A stretch of DNA of 64,000 nt, from NCBI RefSeq assembly GCF_006716745.1, contig NZ_VFPP01000001.1:1798001-1862000 (forward strand), in the 5' to 3' direction. Origin of the DNA: Saccharothrix saharensis (GTDB lineage: Bacteria > Actinomycetota > Actinomycetes > Mycobacteriales > Pseudonocardiaceae). Made by a program: the position numbers and the translations under genes. Positions 1 to 7,789 of the stretch are shown piece after piece; position 1 is the first letter of the stretch; every line of letters starts with the position of its first letter. Below the pieces are notes generated by a model. That model had not been told where the DNA came from and searched no databases. It saw nothing but the letters and a program-made list of their open reading frames with translations.

Positions 1-1275
1 CACGGGGCCGTCGTTGTGCCGCAACAGGGTGCGCACGATCGCGATGACCTGCTCGGGGGTCTTCCCGCTGCCGTACACCACCTCGGGCAGGCCTTGCCGC
101 GCCTCGCGTGCCACGTCGACCCTCGCGAACCCGAGATCGACCACCGCCGGCCCGGTCGTGCCCGGTCCCCGCGTGACGAGGTCGCTGCCCGCTTCGCGGA
201 GCAGCGCGGAAGCCTTCCCCATCGCGGTGTCGAGGTCGCCCGCCCGCTCCAGCAGCGACCAGGCGGCGACCACGCCGAGGTCGCGCAGCCGTTCGGCGGT
301 GAGCCCGACCGAGCCGGCGACCACCACGACCGGAACACCTCGTCGCCGTGCCGCCTCGGCCACCGCGAACGGGGCCTTGCCGCGCAGGCTCTGCTCGTCG
401 AACCGGCCTTCACCGACCACGACGAGGGAGGCGTCTCGCAGCGCGTGCTCGACACCGATCTCGCGGAGGACGAAGTCGGCGCCGGACGTCCGCCGGGCGT
501 TGAGTGCGGCCAGCGCCGCGAAACCGGTCCCGCCGGCCGCTCCCGCGCCGGGCTCCCCGCTGCGGTCCCGCCCGGTGGCCGCGGCCATCGCCGCGGCGAA
601 CCGGCGGAGCCCGCGCTCCAGCACGTCCACGTCACGGGGTGTCGCGCCCTTCTGCGGCGCGAACACCGCGGCGGCGCCGTCGGGCCCGGTCAGCGGGTTG
701 TCCACGTCCGACGCCAAGGTCACCCGCGCGCGCGCCAACCTCGGGTCCAGGCGGGACAGGTCGACGTGCGCGGTGCCGGTCAGCGCGCCGCCGCCGGGGC
801 CGACCGGCTGGTCCGAGGCTGTGGTGACGCGTGCGCCCAGAGCGCGCAGCAGGCCGGCTCCCCCGTCCGTGGTGGCGCTGCCGCCCACGGCGAGCACCAG
901 GTCGCGGCAGCCGCGGTCGAGCGCGGCTCGGATCAGCTCACCGGTCCCGTAGGTGTCCGCGGTGAGCGGGGCCAACCAGCCGTCGGGGAGCACGTCCAGC
1001 CCGCTGGCCTGCGCCAACTCGACCACCGCCCGGTCACCCCGCACCGCGAACGCCGCCCGCACCGGCTCGCCCGTCGGACCCGTGACCTCGACGCACACCT
1101 CGTCGTAGCCCGCGCGCACCAGCGCGTCCACGGTGCCCTCGCCGCCGTCCGCGACGGGCATCGCCACCGCGTGGCCGCCCGCGTCGACCACCCCGTCGCT
1201 CACCGCCGCGCAGGCCTGCGCGGCGGTGAGCGAGCCCCGGAACTTGTCCAGGCACACCAGGACCGTCCCGTTCAC
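1..1275 (-). CDS. Glycerate kinase fused in frame to LarB N-terminus (partial, runs off left edge)
   Basis: Predicted bifunctional protein; 425 codons are visible. The GTG start at 1275 overlaps the stop of the LarA-type gene by four bases (GTGA). Residues 1 to about 370 show the type I glycerate kinase signatures: DKFRGSLTA near the start, GGSATTDGGAGLL, DVDNPLTG followed by FAPQKGA, GAAGGTGF, and GEGRFDEQSLRGKAP. This family phosphorylates D-glycerate to 2-phosphoglycerate. No stop follows. The same frame continues through a short linker into residues 378-425 (VVDLGFARVD, then GLPEVVYGSGKTPEQV), which match the N-terminal part of LarB, the enzyme that carboxylates nicotinic acid adenine dinucleotide on the way to the nickel-pincer cofactor. 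The LarB catalytic domain must lie beyond the edge. It is the last visible gene of the operon read leftward from 5386. The fusion is seen directly; functional coupling is inference, and a sequencing frameshift at the junction cannot be excluded. Confidence 0.88.
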   Translation of the reverse strand, partial: MNGTVLVCLDKFRGSLTAAQACAAVSDGVVDAGGHAVAMPVADGGEGTVDALVRAGYDEVCVEVTGPTGEPVRAAFAVRGDRAVVELAQASGLDVLPDGWLAPLTADTYGTGELIRAALDRGCRDLVLAVGGSATTDGGAGLLRALGARVTTASDQPVGPGGGALTGTAHVDLSRLDPRLARARVTLASDVDNPLTGPDGAAAVFAPQKGATPRDVDVLERGLRRFAAAMAAATGRDRSGEPGAGAAGGTGFAALAALNARRTSGADFVLREIGVEHALRDASLVVVGEGRFDEQSLRGKAPFAVAEAARRRGVPVVVVAGSVGLTAERLRDLGVVAAWSLLERAGDLDTAMGKASALLREAGSDLVTRGPGTTGPAVVDLGFARVDVAREARQGLPEVVYGSGKTPEQVIAIVRTLLRHNDGPV

Positions 1276-2555
1276 CGGCGTACCCCGTCGACGTAGGGGA
1301 TGGTCTGGGGACCTTCGGGCAGCACGCACAGCCGGGCGTCGGGACCGGCCGCCGCGAGCGCTTCGGCGACCGTCGCCGCGATGTCCGGGGTCTGCTCCAG
1401 GTGCGCGGTCGCCAGTTCGGCGGCGTCGAGGTGGGAGGTGTGCATGACGACCCGGCAGTCGGCTTGGATGCGCGCCTGGATCTGCACCTGCCACTGGTCG
1501 GGCACGGTCTCCCGCCGGGCGGAGATCTCCGCGAACAGCGCCGCCGGCGAGTCGGCCGAGGCCAGCACCTCCCGGTAGGACCCGTGGTCGGGGAACCCGT
1601 CGCGGCACTCGGCCGCGCACACGATCACCCCGCCCGGTTCGACCACCTGGTAGGCGGCCGACATGCCCTTCACCGACTGGTAGAGGTTCTGGTCCAGCGG
1701 ATAGCCGGAGTTGGTGGTCACCACGACGTCGAACCGGTGCGGCACCGGTCGCATGGCCACCTCGCGCGCGGTGCGCACCGCCTCGGCGTGCATCGCCGGC
1801 AGGTCGCCCCCGAACGCGGCGACCACCTGCTTGTCCCGGTCCAGCACGACGTCGAACCCGAACGTCACACCCGTGGCGTGCGCGATGGCGCGCACGTCGT
1901 CGTGCACCGGGTTGCCCTCGACGATCCCCCACGTCGCCCGCGGATCGCCGATCCGACGCGCGTCGTGCAGCACCAGCACCGTCTCCAGCGCGGCCAACCC
2001 GGGCGCGACCAGCTTCGGCCCGCCAGAGAACCCGGCGAAGAAGTGCGGCTCCACGAACCCGGTCGTGATGCGCACGTCCGCGGCGACCCACTCGCTGTTC
2101 AACCACACCGGCACGCCCGCGCCGAACTCACCCAGCCACGTCAGGCCGCTCCGGTCGCGGGCGTCGTGGTTGACGATCCGCACCGAGTCGACCACCTCGT
2201 CACCGAACATCCGGCGCAGCTCCGCCTCGGTGTTGCCCCGGTGCGTGCCCGTGGCGACGAGCACCACGACGTCGTCGAGGTCGACCAGGCCGTCCAGCTC
2301 CTCCAGTATCGCGGGGATCATCAGCTCCCGCGGCTGCGGGCGCGTCCCGTCGCAGGCCGAGATCGCCACGGTCTGGCCCCGGCGCACGCGCTCGCGCAAC
2401 GGCGGCCCGGCGACCGGCGCGCGGAGCGCTCGGCGCAGGACGTCCCGCGGCGGTCCCGCGGCCCGGTAATGCCTCGGCGTCACCACCGTGGTCACCGCCG
2501 GGTCGACCCGCAGGTCCAGCCCCGTCTCGCCGTAGGCCAGCCGCACGGTGCGCAT
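1272..2555 (-). CDS. LarA-family nickel-pincer racemase/epimerase
   Basis: 427-residue homologue of lactate racemase LarA, which uses a covalently bound nickel-pincer nucleotide to racemise or epimerise 2-hydroxyacids. Family residues are visible: CDGTRP (D69, R72), TGTHR (H105), EPH (H171), FSGGPK (K181), LHD (H197) and QSVKG (Q293, K296). H105, H171, K181 and H197 sit exactly three positions before H108, H174, K184 (cofactor-tethering lysine) and H200 of the Lactiplantibacillus plantarum enzyme, so the cofactor site looks intact. The ATG start (2553-2555) overlaps the upstream amidohydrolase stop (ATGA), and the stop overlaps the glycerate kinase-LarB start. The family accepts lactate, malate and other 2-hydroxyacids. 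The adjoining glycerate kinase suggests glycerate, the fucose context suggests lactate; the sequence alone does not decide. Confidence 0.9.
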   Translation of the reverse strand: MRTVRLAYGETGLDLRVDPAVTTVVTPRHYRAAGPPRDVLRRALRAPVAGPPLRERVRRGQTVAISACDGTRPQPRELMIPAILEELDGLVDLDDVVVLVATGTHRGNTEAELRRMFGDEVVDSVRIVNHDARDRSGLTWLGEFGAGVPVWLNSEWVAADVRITTGFVEPHFFAGFSGGPKLVAPGLAALETVLVLHDARRIGDPRATWGIVEGNPVHDDVRAIAHATGVTFGFDVVLDRDKQVVAAFGGDLPAMHAEAVRTAREVAMRPVPHRFDVVVTTNSGYPLDQNLYQSVKGMSAAYQVVEPGGVIVCAAECRDGFPDHGSYREVLASADSPAALFAEISARRETVPDQWQVQIQARIQADCRVVMHTSHLDAAELATAHLEQTPDIAATVAEALAAAGPDARLCVLPEGPQTIPYVDGVRR

Positions 2556-3406
2556 CAGCGGTTCCCCAGCCCGTAGACGCGGGCGGCGGTCCCGCCGAAC
2601 ACCTGCGCCCGTTCGGCGGCGGAGCACCCGTCGAGGAGTTCCGCGGCGGTGGCGAACACCCGTTCGTAGTCGGCGGCCAGGAGGCAGACCGGCCAGTCGG
2701 AGCCGACCATGAGCCGGTCCGGGCCGAACGCCTCCACCGCGCTGTCGACGTAGGGCCGCAGGTCGGCCGCCGTCCACGAGGACCAGTCCGCCTCGGTGAC
2801 CAGACCGGACACCTTGGCCACCACGTTCGGTTCGGCGGCCAGCTCCTCCAGGCGGGTGGCCCAGGGGCGGGTCACCCGGGCGGCGATGTCCGGTTTGGAC
2901 AGGTGGTCGAGCACGAACACCAGGTCCGGCACCGCACGCACGGCCGCCAGCGCCGCCGGCAGCTGGTGCGGGCGGGTCAGCAGGTCGTAGACCAGCCCGG
3001 CGTCGCGCACCGCGCGCAACCCGGCCAGCACGTCCGGGCGCACCAACCAGCCCGGATCGAGCTCGGACTGCACCAGGTGCCGGACGCCGACCAACCGGTC
3101 GCCACCCGGCCCGGACCGCAGCCGGTCCAGTTGCTCCGGCACGTCGGGCGCGGTGAGGTCGACCCACCCCACGACGCCCGCGATCAGGTCGGACTCCCCC
3201 GCCACGGCCAGGAACTCCGCCGTTTCCCCGACGTCGGGGAGCACTTGGACCAGGACGGTGGCGTCCACGCCGGCCCGTTCGGTCACCGCGCGCAGGTCCA
3301 CCGGGCCGAAGTCGCGGCGGATCGGCTCCAGGGCCGGCTCGTCGAGCCAGCTCTGCGGTCGTGCGGACAGGTTCCAGAGGTGGTGGTGGGCGTCGATCCT
3401 GGTCAC
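2555..3406 (-). CDS. Amidohydrolase of the L-fuconolactonase family
   Basis: 283-residue TIM-barrel metal hydrolase of the fuconolactonase / 2-pyrone-4,6-dicarboxylate lactonase group. The N-terminal metal motif is DAHHHLWN; further ligands are the histidine in LDHLSKPDI and the aspartate in VGSDWPVC near the C-terminus. In L-fucose oxidation such enzymes open the aldonolactone made by the sugar dehydrogenase to the acid. The GTG start at 3406 overlaps the aldo/keto reductase stop by four bases (GTGA) and the stop overlaps the LarA-type start, so the genes are translationally coupled. With the aldo/keto reductase upstream and a fuconate dehydratase divergently encoded, L-fucono- or L-galactonolactone is the likely substrate. 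The family is certain; the exact lactone is inference. Confidence 0.85.
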   Translation of the reverse strand: MTRIDAHHHLWNLSARPQSWLDEPALEPIRRDFGPVDLRAVTERAGVDATVLVQVLPDVGETAEFLAVAGESDLIAGVVGWVDLTAPDVPEQLDRLRSGPGGDRLVGVRHLVQSELDPGWLVRPDVLAGLRAVRDAGLVYDLLTRPHQLPAALAAVRAVPDLVFVLDHLSKPDIAARVTRPWATRLEELAAEPNVVAKVSGLVTEADWSSWTAADLRPYVDSAVEAFGPDRLMVGSDWPVCLLAADYERVFATAAELLDGCSAAERAQVFGGTAARVYGLGNR

Positions 3407-4377
3407 TGCGCTCGCTCCTCCAGAGCGTCGAGTTCCGCCCACAGCGCCTCGGGGATCCCGGCGGCGGCGTGGGCGGCGTTGTCGGTGACTTCGCGTGCGT
3501 TGCGGGCGCCGACGACGACGCCGGTCACCGCCGGGTGCCGCAGCGGGAAGCGCAGTGCGGCGGCGGGCAGCGCGACACCGTGCGCCGCGCAGCGCTCGGC
3601 CAGGGCGAGGGCTCGCCGTCGCACGGCGTCCGGGGCGGGGGCGTAGTCGTAGGTGGCGTGGTCGGCGGGGTCGGCCAGGATGCCGCTGTTGAAGACCCCG
3701 CCGACCAGCACGCCCACCCGGCGTTTCGCGCACAGCGGCAGCAGCTCGTCGGCCGCGCCGCGGTCCAGCAGGGAGTACCGGCCCGCGACGAGCACGCAGT
3801 CGACGTCGGTCTCGGCGACGAACCGGGTGAGCATCGCGGTCTGGTTCATGCCCACCCCGATCGCCCGCACCGCGCCTTCCGCGCGCAACCGCTCCAACGC
3901 CGGGTACGCGCCGGTGACCGCGTCCTCCCAGTGGTCGTCGGGGTCGTGGACCAGCACCACGTCGAAGGAGTCCAGGCCGGACCGCTCCAGGCTGTCCGCG
4001 AGCGACCGGTAGACGCCGTCGGCGCTGTAGTCGCGCACCCGCACGAAGCCCCGTTCGCCGTGGAAACCGTCGTCACCGGGCGGGGCGTCGCCGGGCACCA
4101 GCAGCCGACCGACCTTGGTCGACACCGTGAACTCCGCACGGGGGCGGGAGGCCAGGAACGCGCCGAGGCGTCGTTCGGCCGATCCCGCGCCGTAGTGGGG
4201 CGCGGTGTCGAAGTAGCGGACCCCCGTCGCCCACGCGGCTTCCAGCGCGGCCTGCGCCTGGTCCTCGGTCACCGCCGAGTACAGCCCGGCCAGCGGGGCG
4301 GTGCCGAGGCCGAGCCGGGTCACGACGACCCCGGACCGACCCAGCGGCACCGGCTCCGTGAGCCGCGGTGCGGGCAT
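3403..4377 (-). CDS. Aldo/keto reductase, L-fucose/L-galactose 1-dehydrogenase type
   Basis: 324-residue (beta/alpha)8 oxidoreductase. The catalytic tetrad of the superfamily is present: Asp and Tyr in YFDTAPHYG, Lys in STKVGRL and His in VLVHDPDDH. The GLGTAPLAG start and the overall sequence fit the bacterial L-fucose / D-threo-aldose 1-dehydrogenase group, related to plant L-galactose dehydrogenase; these oxidise the sugar to its 1,5- or 1,4-lactone with NAD(P). Two starts are possible: ATG at 4377 (TGATG overlap with the preceding stop) or GTG at 4380; ATG is used here. Position directly before a lactonase supports aldose oxidation as the first step of the pathway. Substrate specificity is inferred from context. 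Confidence 0.85.
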   Translation of the reverse strand: MPAPRLTEPVPLGRSGVVVTRLGLGTAPLAGLYSAVTEDQAQAALEAAWATGVRYFDTAPHYGAGSAERRLGAFLASRPRAEFTVSTKVGRLLVPGDAPPGDDGFHGERGFVRVRDYSADGVYRSLADSLERSGLDSFDVVLVHDPDDHWEDAVTGAYPALERLRAEGAVRAIGVGMNQTAMLTRFVAETDVDCVLVAGRYSLLDRGAADELLPLCAKRRVGVLVGGVFNSGILADPADHATYDYAPAPDAVRRRALALAERCAAHGVALPAAALRFPLRHPAVTGVVVGARNAREVTDNAAHAAAGIPEALWAELDALEERAQ

Positions 4378-4640
4378 CACGCCCGCCCGGGCACGTGGTG
4401 CTGCCGCCCGGGCCCGTCGATCCCGAACTCGACGACGTCGCCGCCGCGCACGCGGGGGAGGTCGTCGTCGAGGCCGGGCCGCACGCCCTCGGCCAACGCC
4501 GTCCCGACCCGGCCCACGCCGCCGGCGAGGAACGCGCAGTCGGTGCCGGTCGTCGGCGGATGCGGGTCGTAGGCGGTGCCGCGGGCACCGGGGACCGCGG
4601 GCCGTTCCCGGCCCGCCGGGCCCACGCGCAACAGCTTCAT
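4377..4640 (-). pseudogene. Internally deleted FAH-family hydrolase remnant (87 aa)
   Basis: An open frame of 87 residues that joins the two ends of a fumarylacetoacetate-hydrolase-family enzyme. The start MKLLRVGPAGRERPAV and FLAGG are the usual N-terminus; the end GGDVVEFGIDGPGRQ is the usual C-terminal strand. The roughly 200 residues between them, which hold the metal site and active site, are missing, with the frame kept. In the L-fucose route FAH-family enzymes split 2,4-diketo-3-deoxy-L-fuconate into pyruvate and L-lactate. As written the product cannot be catalytic. The ATG at 4640 lies 41 bases after the GntR gene and the stop overlaps the aldo/keto reductase start, so it may survive as a coupling cistron. 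An assembly deletion is possible. Confidence 0.75.
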
Positions 4641-4681
4641 CGGGTTCTCCTTGGCTGCGGGAGGTCTGGAGCGGTCGGGCG

Positions 4682-5386
4682 TCACCGCCGGGCGGGGACG
4701 GCGCCGTCCCGGTCCACGTGCTCGCGCAGCCACCGCTCGGTGGTGCTGATGTGCACGAGCGCGGCGGCCTGGGCGAGGGCGGCGTCCCGGTCGACCAGCG
4801 CGTGGAAGATGGCCTCGTGCTCGGCGAGGGTGCGGCTCGCCGCGTGGTCGTCGACGAGTCCGCGCCAGACCCTGGCGCGGACCGTCCGGCCGGAGATGCC
4901 TTCCAACAGGGTCGTCAACGTCGCGTTGCCGGTAGCGGCGACGACCGCGCGGTGGAAGGCGGCGTCGTGCTGGTTGAGCAGCTCCACGTCGTCGCGGGCC
5001 GTGCGCATCGCGTCGAGGTGCGCTTCGACCACGGCCAGCTCGGAGGCGCTGATGCGGGTCGCCGCGAGCCCGGTGGCGACCGGCTCGAAGAGCCTGCGCA
5101 CCTCGGTGAGCTCCAACAGCGTGTCGCCGCGCAGCAGTTCCACCGCGGACGCGATGCTGCCGAGCAGCACCTCCGGCTCCAGGCTCGTCACGTAGGTGCC
5201 GTCACCCCGGCGGATCTCCAGCACGCGCGCCACCACGAGCGCCTTGACCGCCTCCCGCATCAGGTTGCGCGACAGGCCCAGCTCGGCGGCCAACTGCTGC
5301 TCCGGCGGGAGTTTCGACCCCGGTCGCAGCTCGCCCGACTGGATCAGGTCCCTGATGCGGTCGATGGCCTTGTCGGTCAGTGACAT
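4682..5386 (-). CDS. GntR-family regulator, FadR subgroup
   Basis: 234-residue transcription factor. Residues 1-70 form a winged helix-turn-helix (LPPEQQLAAELGLSRNLM, then LEIRRGDGTYV). Residues about 85-220 form an all-helical FCD effector domain, with the typical DAAFHRAVVAATGN motif, which in this subgroup binds a metal and an organic acid. The ATG at 5386 is preceded by GGGAG at a good distance. It is the first gene of the leftward catabolic operon and diverges from the fuconate dehydratase operon, so it is probably the local regulator, responding to a sugar acid intermediate. Two copies of a 14-base repeat in the 245-base divergent region are candidate operators. Confidence 0.88.
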   Translation of the reverse strand: MSLTDKAIDRIRDLIQSGELRPGSKLPPEQQLAAELGLSRNLMREAVKALVVARVLEIRRGDGTYVTSLEPEVLLGSIASAVELLRGDTLLELTEVRRLFEPVATGLAATRISASELAVVEAHLDAMRTARDDVELLNQHDAAFHRAVVAATGNATLTTLLEGISGRTVRARVWRGLVDDHAASRTLAEHEAIFHALVDRDAALAQAAALVHISTTERWLREHVDRDGAVPARR

Positions 5387-5433
5387 CGGTGGTTCTCCCG
5401 GGGTGCAGCGGCGCGGACGGCAGGCTAGCAAGA

Positions 5434-5447
5434 CATCCCATCTCCGG
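5434..5447. promoter_or_regulatory. Candidate GntR operator, copy 1
   Basis: CATCCCATCTCCGG, matching copy 2 at 5564-5577 at 13 of 14 bases. It lies about 50 bases upstream of the regulator start, within the likely promoter spacer of the leftward operon (TTCCCG-17-TAGCCT read on the minus strand). The repeat is seen directly; its role as the GntR site is inferred from its placement at both divergent promoters. Confidence 0.5.
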
Positions 5448-5532
5448 GAAAGAGGTTGGACGTTCGCGGATACGGCGTCACAGAAGGAATCCCCGCTGAT
5501 CTGCACGTTCGGCCGCATTCAATCGCCCGGTC

Positions 5533-5561
5533 TGGACACCGGCACTCCAACGCCCTATAAA
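5533..5561 (+). promoter_or_regulatory. Probable vegetative promoter of the fuconate dehydratase operon
   Basis: TGGACA (5533-5538), a 17-base spacer, then TATAAA (5556-5561): close to the sigma-70/HrdB consensus and conspicuous in DNA this GC-rich. Transcription would begin near 5568, inside repeat copy 2, leaving a leader of about 65 bases before the first ATG at 5632. Confidence 0.6.
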
Positions 5562-5563
5562 TC

Positions 5564-5577
5564 CATCCCATGTCCGG
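5564..5577. promoter_or_regulatory. Candidate GntR operator, copy 2
   Basis: CATCCCATGTCCGG, same orientation as copy 1 and 130 bases away from it. It begins three bases after the TATAAA -10 element and would cover the transcription start, a placement expected for a repressor site. Confidence 0.5.
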
Positions 5578-5631
5578 TGCGCTGTGGTCGCACCGCGGGC
5601 ACGCCACCGACACCGACGAGGGGTGGTCACC

Positions 5632-5688
5632 ATGACTCCGACCCGAAGCCGAGGCGTTCGAGCCGGGAACGCCAGGCACGATGACTGA
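5632..5688 (+). CDS. Possible 18-aa leader peptide
   Basis: ATG at 5632 after a good ribosome binding site (GAGGGGTGG), encoding 18 residues with five arginines and ending at 5688, so that it overlaps the dehydratase ATG (5681) by eight bases. The dehydratase start itself has only a weak site. The arrangement could couple translation of the dehydratase to the leader. It is inferred from layout only. Confidence 0.4.
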   Translation: MTPTRSRGVRAGNARHDD

Positions 5689-6988
5689 GCTGATCACCGC
5701 CGTGGACGCGGTCGACGTGCGGTTCCCGACCTCCCGCGAGCGCGACGGTTCCGACGCGATGAACCCCGAACCGGACTACTCGGCCGCCTACGTGACCGTT
5801 CGCACCAGCGGTGGCGCGGAGGGCCACGGTCTCGCCTTCACCGTGGGGCGCGGCAACGACGTCGAGGTGGCCGCGGTGCGCGCGTTGGCCCCGCTCGTCG
5901 TCGGCCTGCCGGTGGACGACGTGCTGGCCGACCTGGGGGCGTTCTCGCGGCGCCTGACCGGTGACAGCCAGCTGCGCTGGCTCGGTCCGGAGAAGGGTGC
6001 CATCCACATGGCCGCCGCCGCCGTCGTCAACGCCGTCTGGGACCTGTACGGGCGGCGCGAGGGCAAGCCGGTGTGGCGGCTGCTGTCCGAGCTGTCCCCC
6101 GAACAACTGGTCGACCTGGTCGACTTCCGCTACCTCGACGACGCGCTCACCCGGGACGAGGCGCTCGACATCCTCCGCCGGGCCGAACCCGGCCGCGCCG
6201 AGCGCACCGACCACCTCCTGCGGCACGGCTACCCCGCCTACACCACGACACCGGGATGGCTGGGCTACGACGACGAGAAGCTCGTGCGCCTGGCGGCGGA
6301 AGCGGTCGCCGACGGCTTCACCCAGATCAAGCTGAAGGTCGGGGCCGACCCCGCCGACGACCTGCGCCGCCTGCGGCTGGCCCGCGAGGCGGTCGGGCCG
6401 CACATCAGGATCGCCGTCGACGCCAACCAGGCGTGGGGCGTGCGGCAGGCGATCGACCGGATGACCCCGCTGCTGCGCTACGACCCGTACTGGATCGAGG
6501 AGCCCACCTCGCCCGACGACATCCTCGGCCACGCCGCCATCCGGCGGGCGATCGCCCCGGTGAAGGTCGCCACCGGCGAGCACACCCACAACCAGGTGAT
6601 GTTCAAGCAGCTCCTCCAGGCCGGTGCGCTGGACGTCCTGCAACTCGACGCCAGCCGCACGGCGGGCGTCACCGAGAACGTCGCGATCCTGTTGCTGGCG
6701 GCGAAGTTCGGCGTCCCGGTCTGCCCGCACGCGGGCGGTGTCGGGTTGTGCGAGATGGTCCAGCACCTGGCGATGTTCGACTACGTGGCCGTCAGCGGCA
6801 CCACCGACGACCGCGTCATCGAGTACGTCGACCACCTGCACGAGCACTTCACCGACCCGGTGCGGATCCGCGACGGCCGCTACCTGCCGCCGACCGCGCC
6901 CGGGATCAGCGCCGAGCTGCACCCTGCGTCCATCGCCGACCACCGCTTCCCCGACGGGCCCGTGTGGGACCGGCAGGCCACGGCGTGA
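5681..6988 (+). CDS. L-fuconate dehydratase (enolase superfamily)
   Basis: 435-residue Mg-dependent dehydratase of the mandelate-racemase subgroup, turning L-fuconate (often also L-galactonate) into the 2-keto-3-deoxy acid. Visible features: N-terminal cap through about residue 170, then the barrel with the KxK base motif in QIKLKVG, metal ligands in [17 protein letters not shown] and VATGEH, an aspartate in LQLDAS, and the catalytic histidine in [11 protein letters not shown], a sequence typical of L-fuconate dehydratases. Length is the usual one. ATG at 5681; the TGA overlaps the start of the SDR (GTGA). First structural gene of the rightward operon, with promoter at 5533-5561. The family assignment is strong; the relative preference for fuconate and galactonate is unknown. 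Confidence 0.92.
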   Translation: MTELITAVDAVDVRFPTSRERDGSDAMNPEPDYSAAYVTVRTSGGAEGHGLAFTVGRGNDVEVAAVRALAPLVVGLPVDDVLADLGAFSRRLTGDSQLRWLGPEKGAIHMAAAAVVNAVWDLYGRREGKPVWRLLSELSPEQLVDLVDFRYLDDALTRDEALDILRRAEPGRAERTDHLLRHGYPAYTTTPGWLGYDDEKLVRLAAEAVADGFTQIKLKVGADPADDLRRLRLAREAVGPHIRIAVDANQAWGVRQAIDRMTPLLRYDPYWIEEPTSPDDILGHAAIRRAIAPVKVATGEHTHNQVMFKQLLQAGALDVLQLDASRTAGVTENVAILLLAAKFGVPVCPHAGGVGLCEMVQHLAMFDYVAVSGTTDDRVIEYVDHLHEHFTDPVRIRDGRYLPPTAPGISAELHPASIADHRFPDGPVWDRQATA

Positions 6989-7779
6989 GCGCGCCCGAAC
7001 TGGCCGGGTCGACCGCCGTGGTCACCGGCGGCGCGTCCGGCATCGGACTGGCCACCGCGCGCCTGCTGTCCGCCCGCGGTGCCCGGGTCGCGTGTCTGGA
7101 CCTCGAACCCGACGGCGTGCCCGACCCGCTGATCGGGATCCGGGCCGACGTGTCCGACGACGACGCCGTGCGGACCGCCGTCGAGCAGGCCGCGCGGTTG
7201 CTGGGCGGCATCGACATCCTCGTCAACAACGCCGGCATCGGCGCACAGGGCACCATCGAGGACAACCCCGACGACGAGTGGCGACGGGTGTTCGACGTCA
7301 ACGTCTTCGGCATCGTCCGCACCACCCGTGCCGCGCTGCCGCACCTGCGCCGCTCCTCCCACGCCGCGATCGTCAACACCTGCTCCATCGCCGCGACCGC
7401 CGGGCTGCCCGACCGCGCCCTCTACTCCGCCACCAAGGGCGCGGTGCTCTCCCTGACCCGCGCGACCGCCGCGGACCTCGTCCACGACGGCATCCGCGTC
7501 AACTGCGTCAACCCCGGCACCGCCGACACACCCTGGATCGCCCGCCTGCTCGACCGCGCCGACGACCCCGAAGCCGAACGGGCCGCGCTCACCGCCCGCC
7601 AACCCCTGGGCCGCCTCGTCACCGCCGACGAGGTCGCCGCCGCCATCGCCTACCTGGCGAGCCCGCTCTCCGGCTCCACCACCGGCACCGACCTCGCCGT
7701 CGACGGCGGCATGAGCGGCCTGCGCGTCCGCCCCCCGTCCCCGGCCTCCCTGCCCGAGTTCCCACAGCAACGCCGCTAG
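6985..7779 (+). CDS. SDR dehydrogenase, 2-keto-3-deoxy-L-fuconate 4-dehydrogenase type
   Basis: 264-residue classical short-chain dehydrogenase. NAD(P) binding motif TGGASGIG near residue 13, NNAGIG in the middle, and the catalytic YSATK with a preceding serine (CSIAA). The C-terminus has the usual DGGMSG followed by a proline-rich tail. In the L-fucose route an SDR oxidises 2-keto-3-deoxy-L-fuconate at C4 to the 2,4-diketo acid; position right after the dehydratase suggests this step. A role as sugar 1-dehydrogenase is the alternative, but the aldo/keto reductase already fits that. The GTG start overlaps the dehydratase stop by four bases. Confidence 0.85.
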   Translation: MSAPELAGSTAVVTGGASGIGLATARLLSARGARVACLDLEPDGVPDPLIGIRADVSDDDAVRTAVEQAARLLGGIDILVNNAGIGAQGTIEDNPDDEWRRVFDVNVFGIVRTTRAALPHLRRSSHAAIVNTCSIAATAGLPDRALYSATKGAVLSLTRATAADLVHDGIRVNCVNPGTADTPWIARLLDRADDPEAERAALTARQPLGRLVTADEVAAAIAYLASPLSGSTTGTDLAVDGGMSGLRVRPPSPASLPEFPQQRR

Positions 7780-7789
7780 GAGAACCGCC

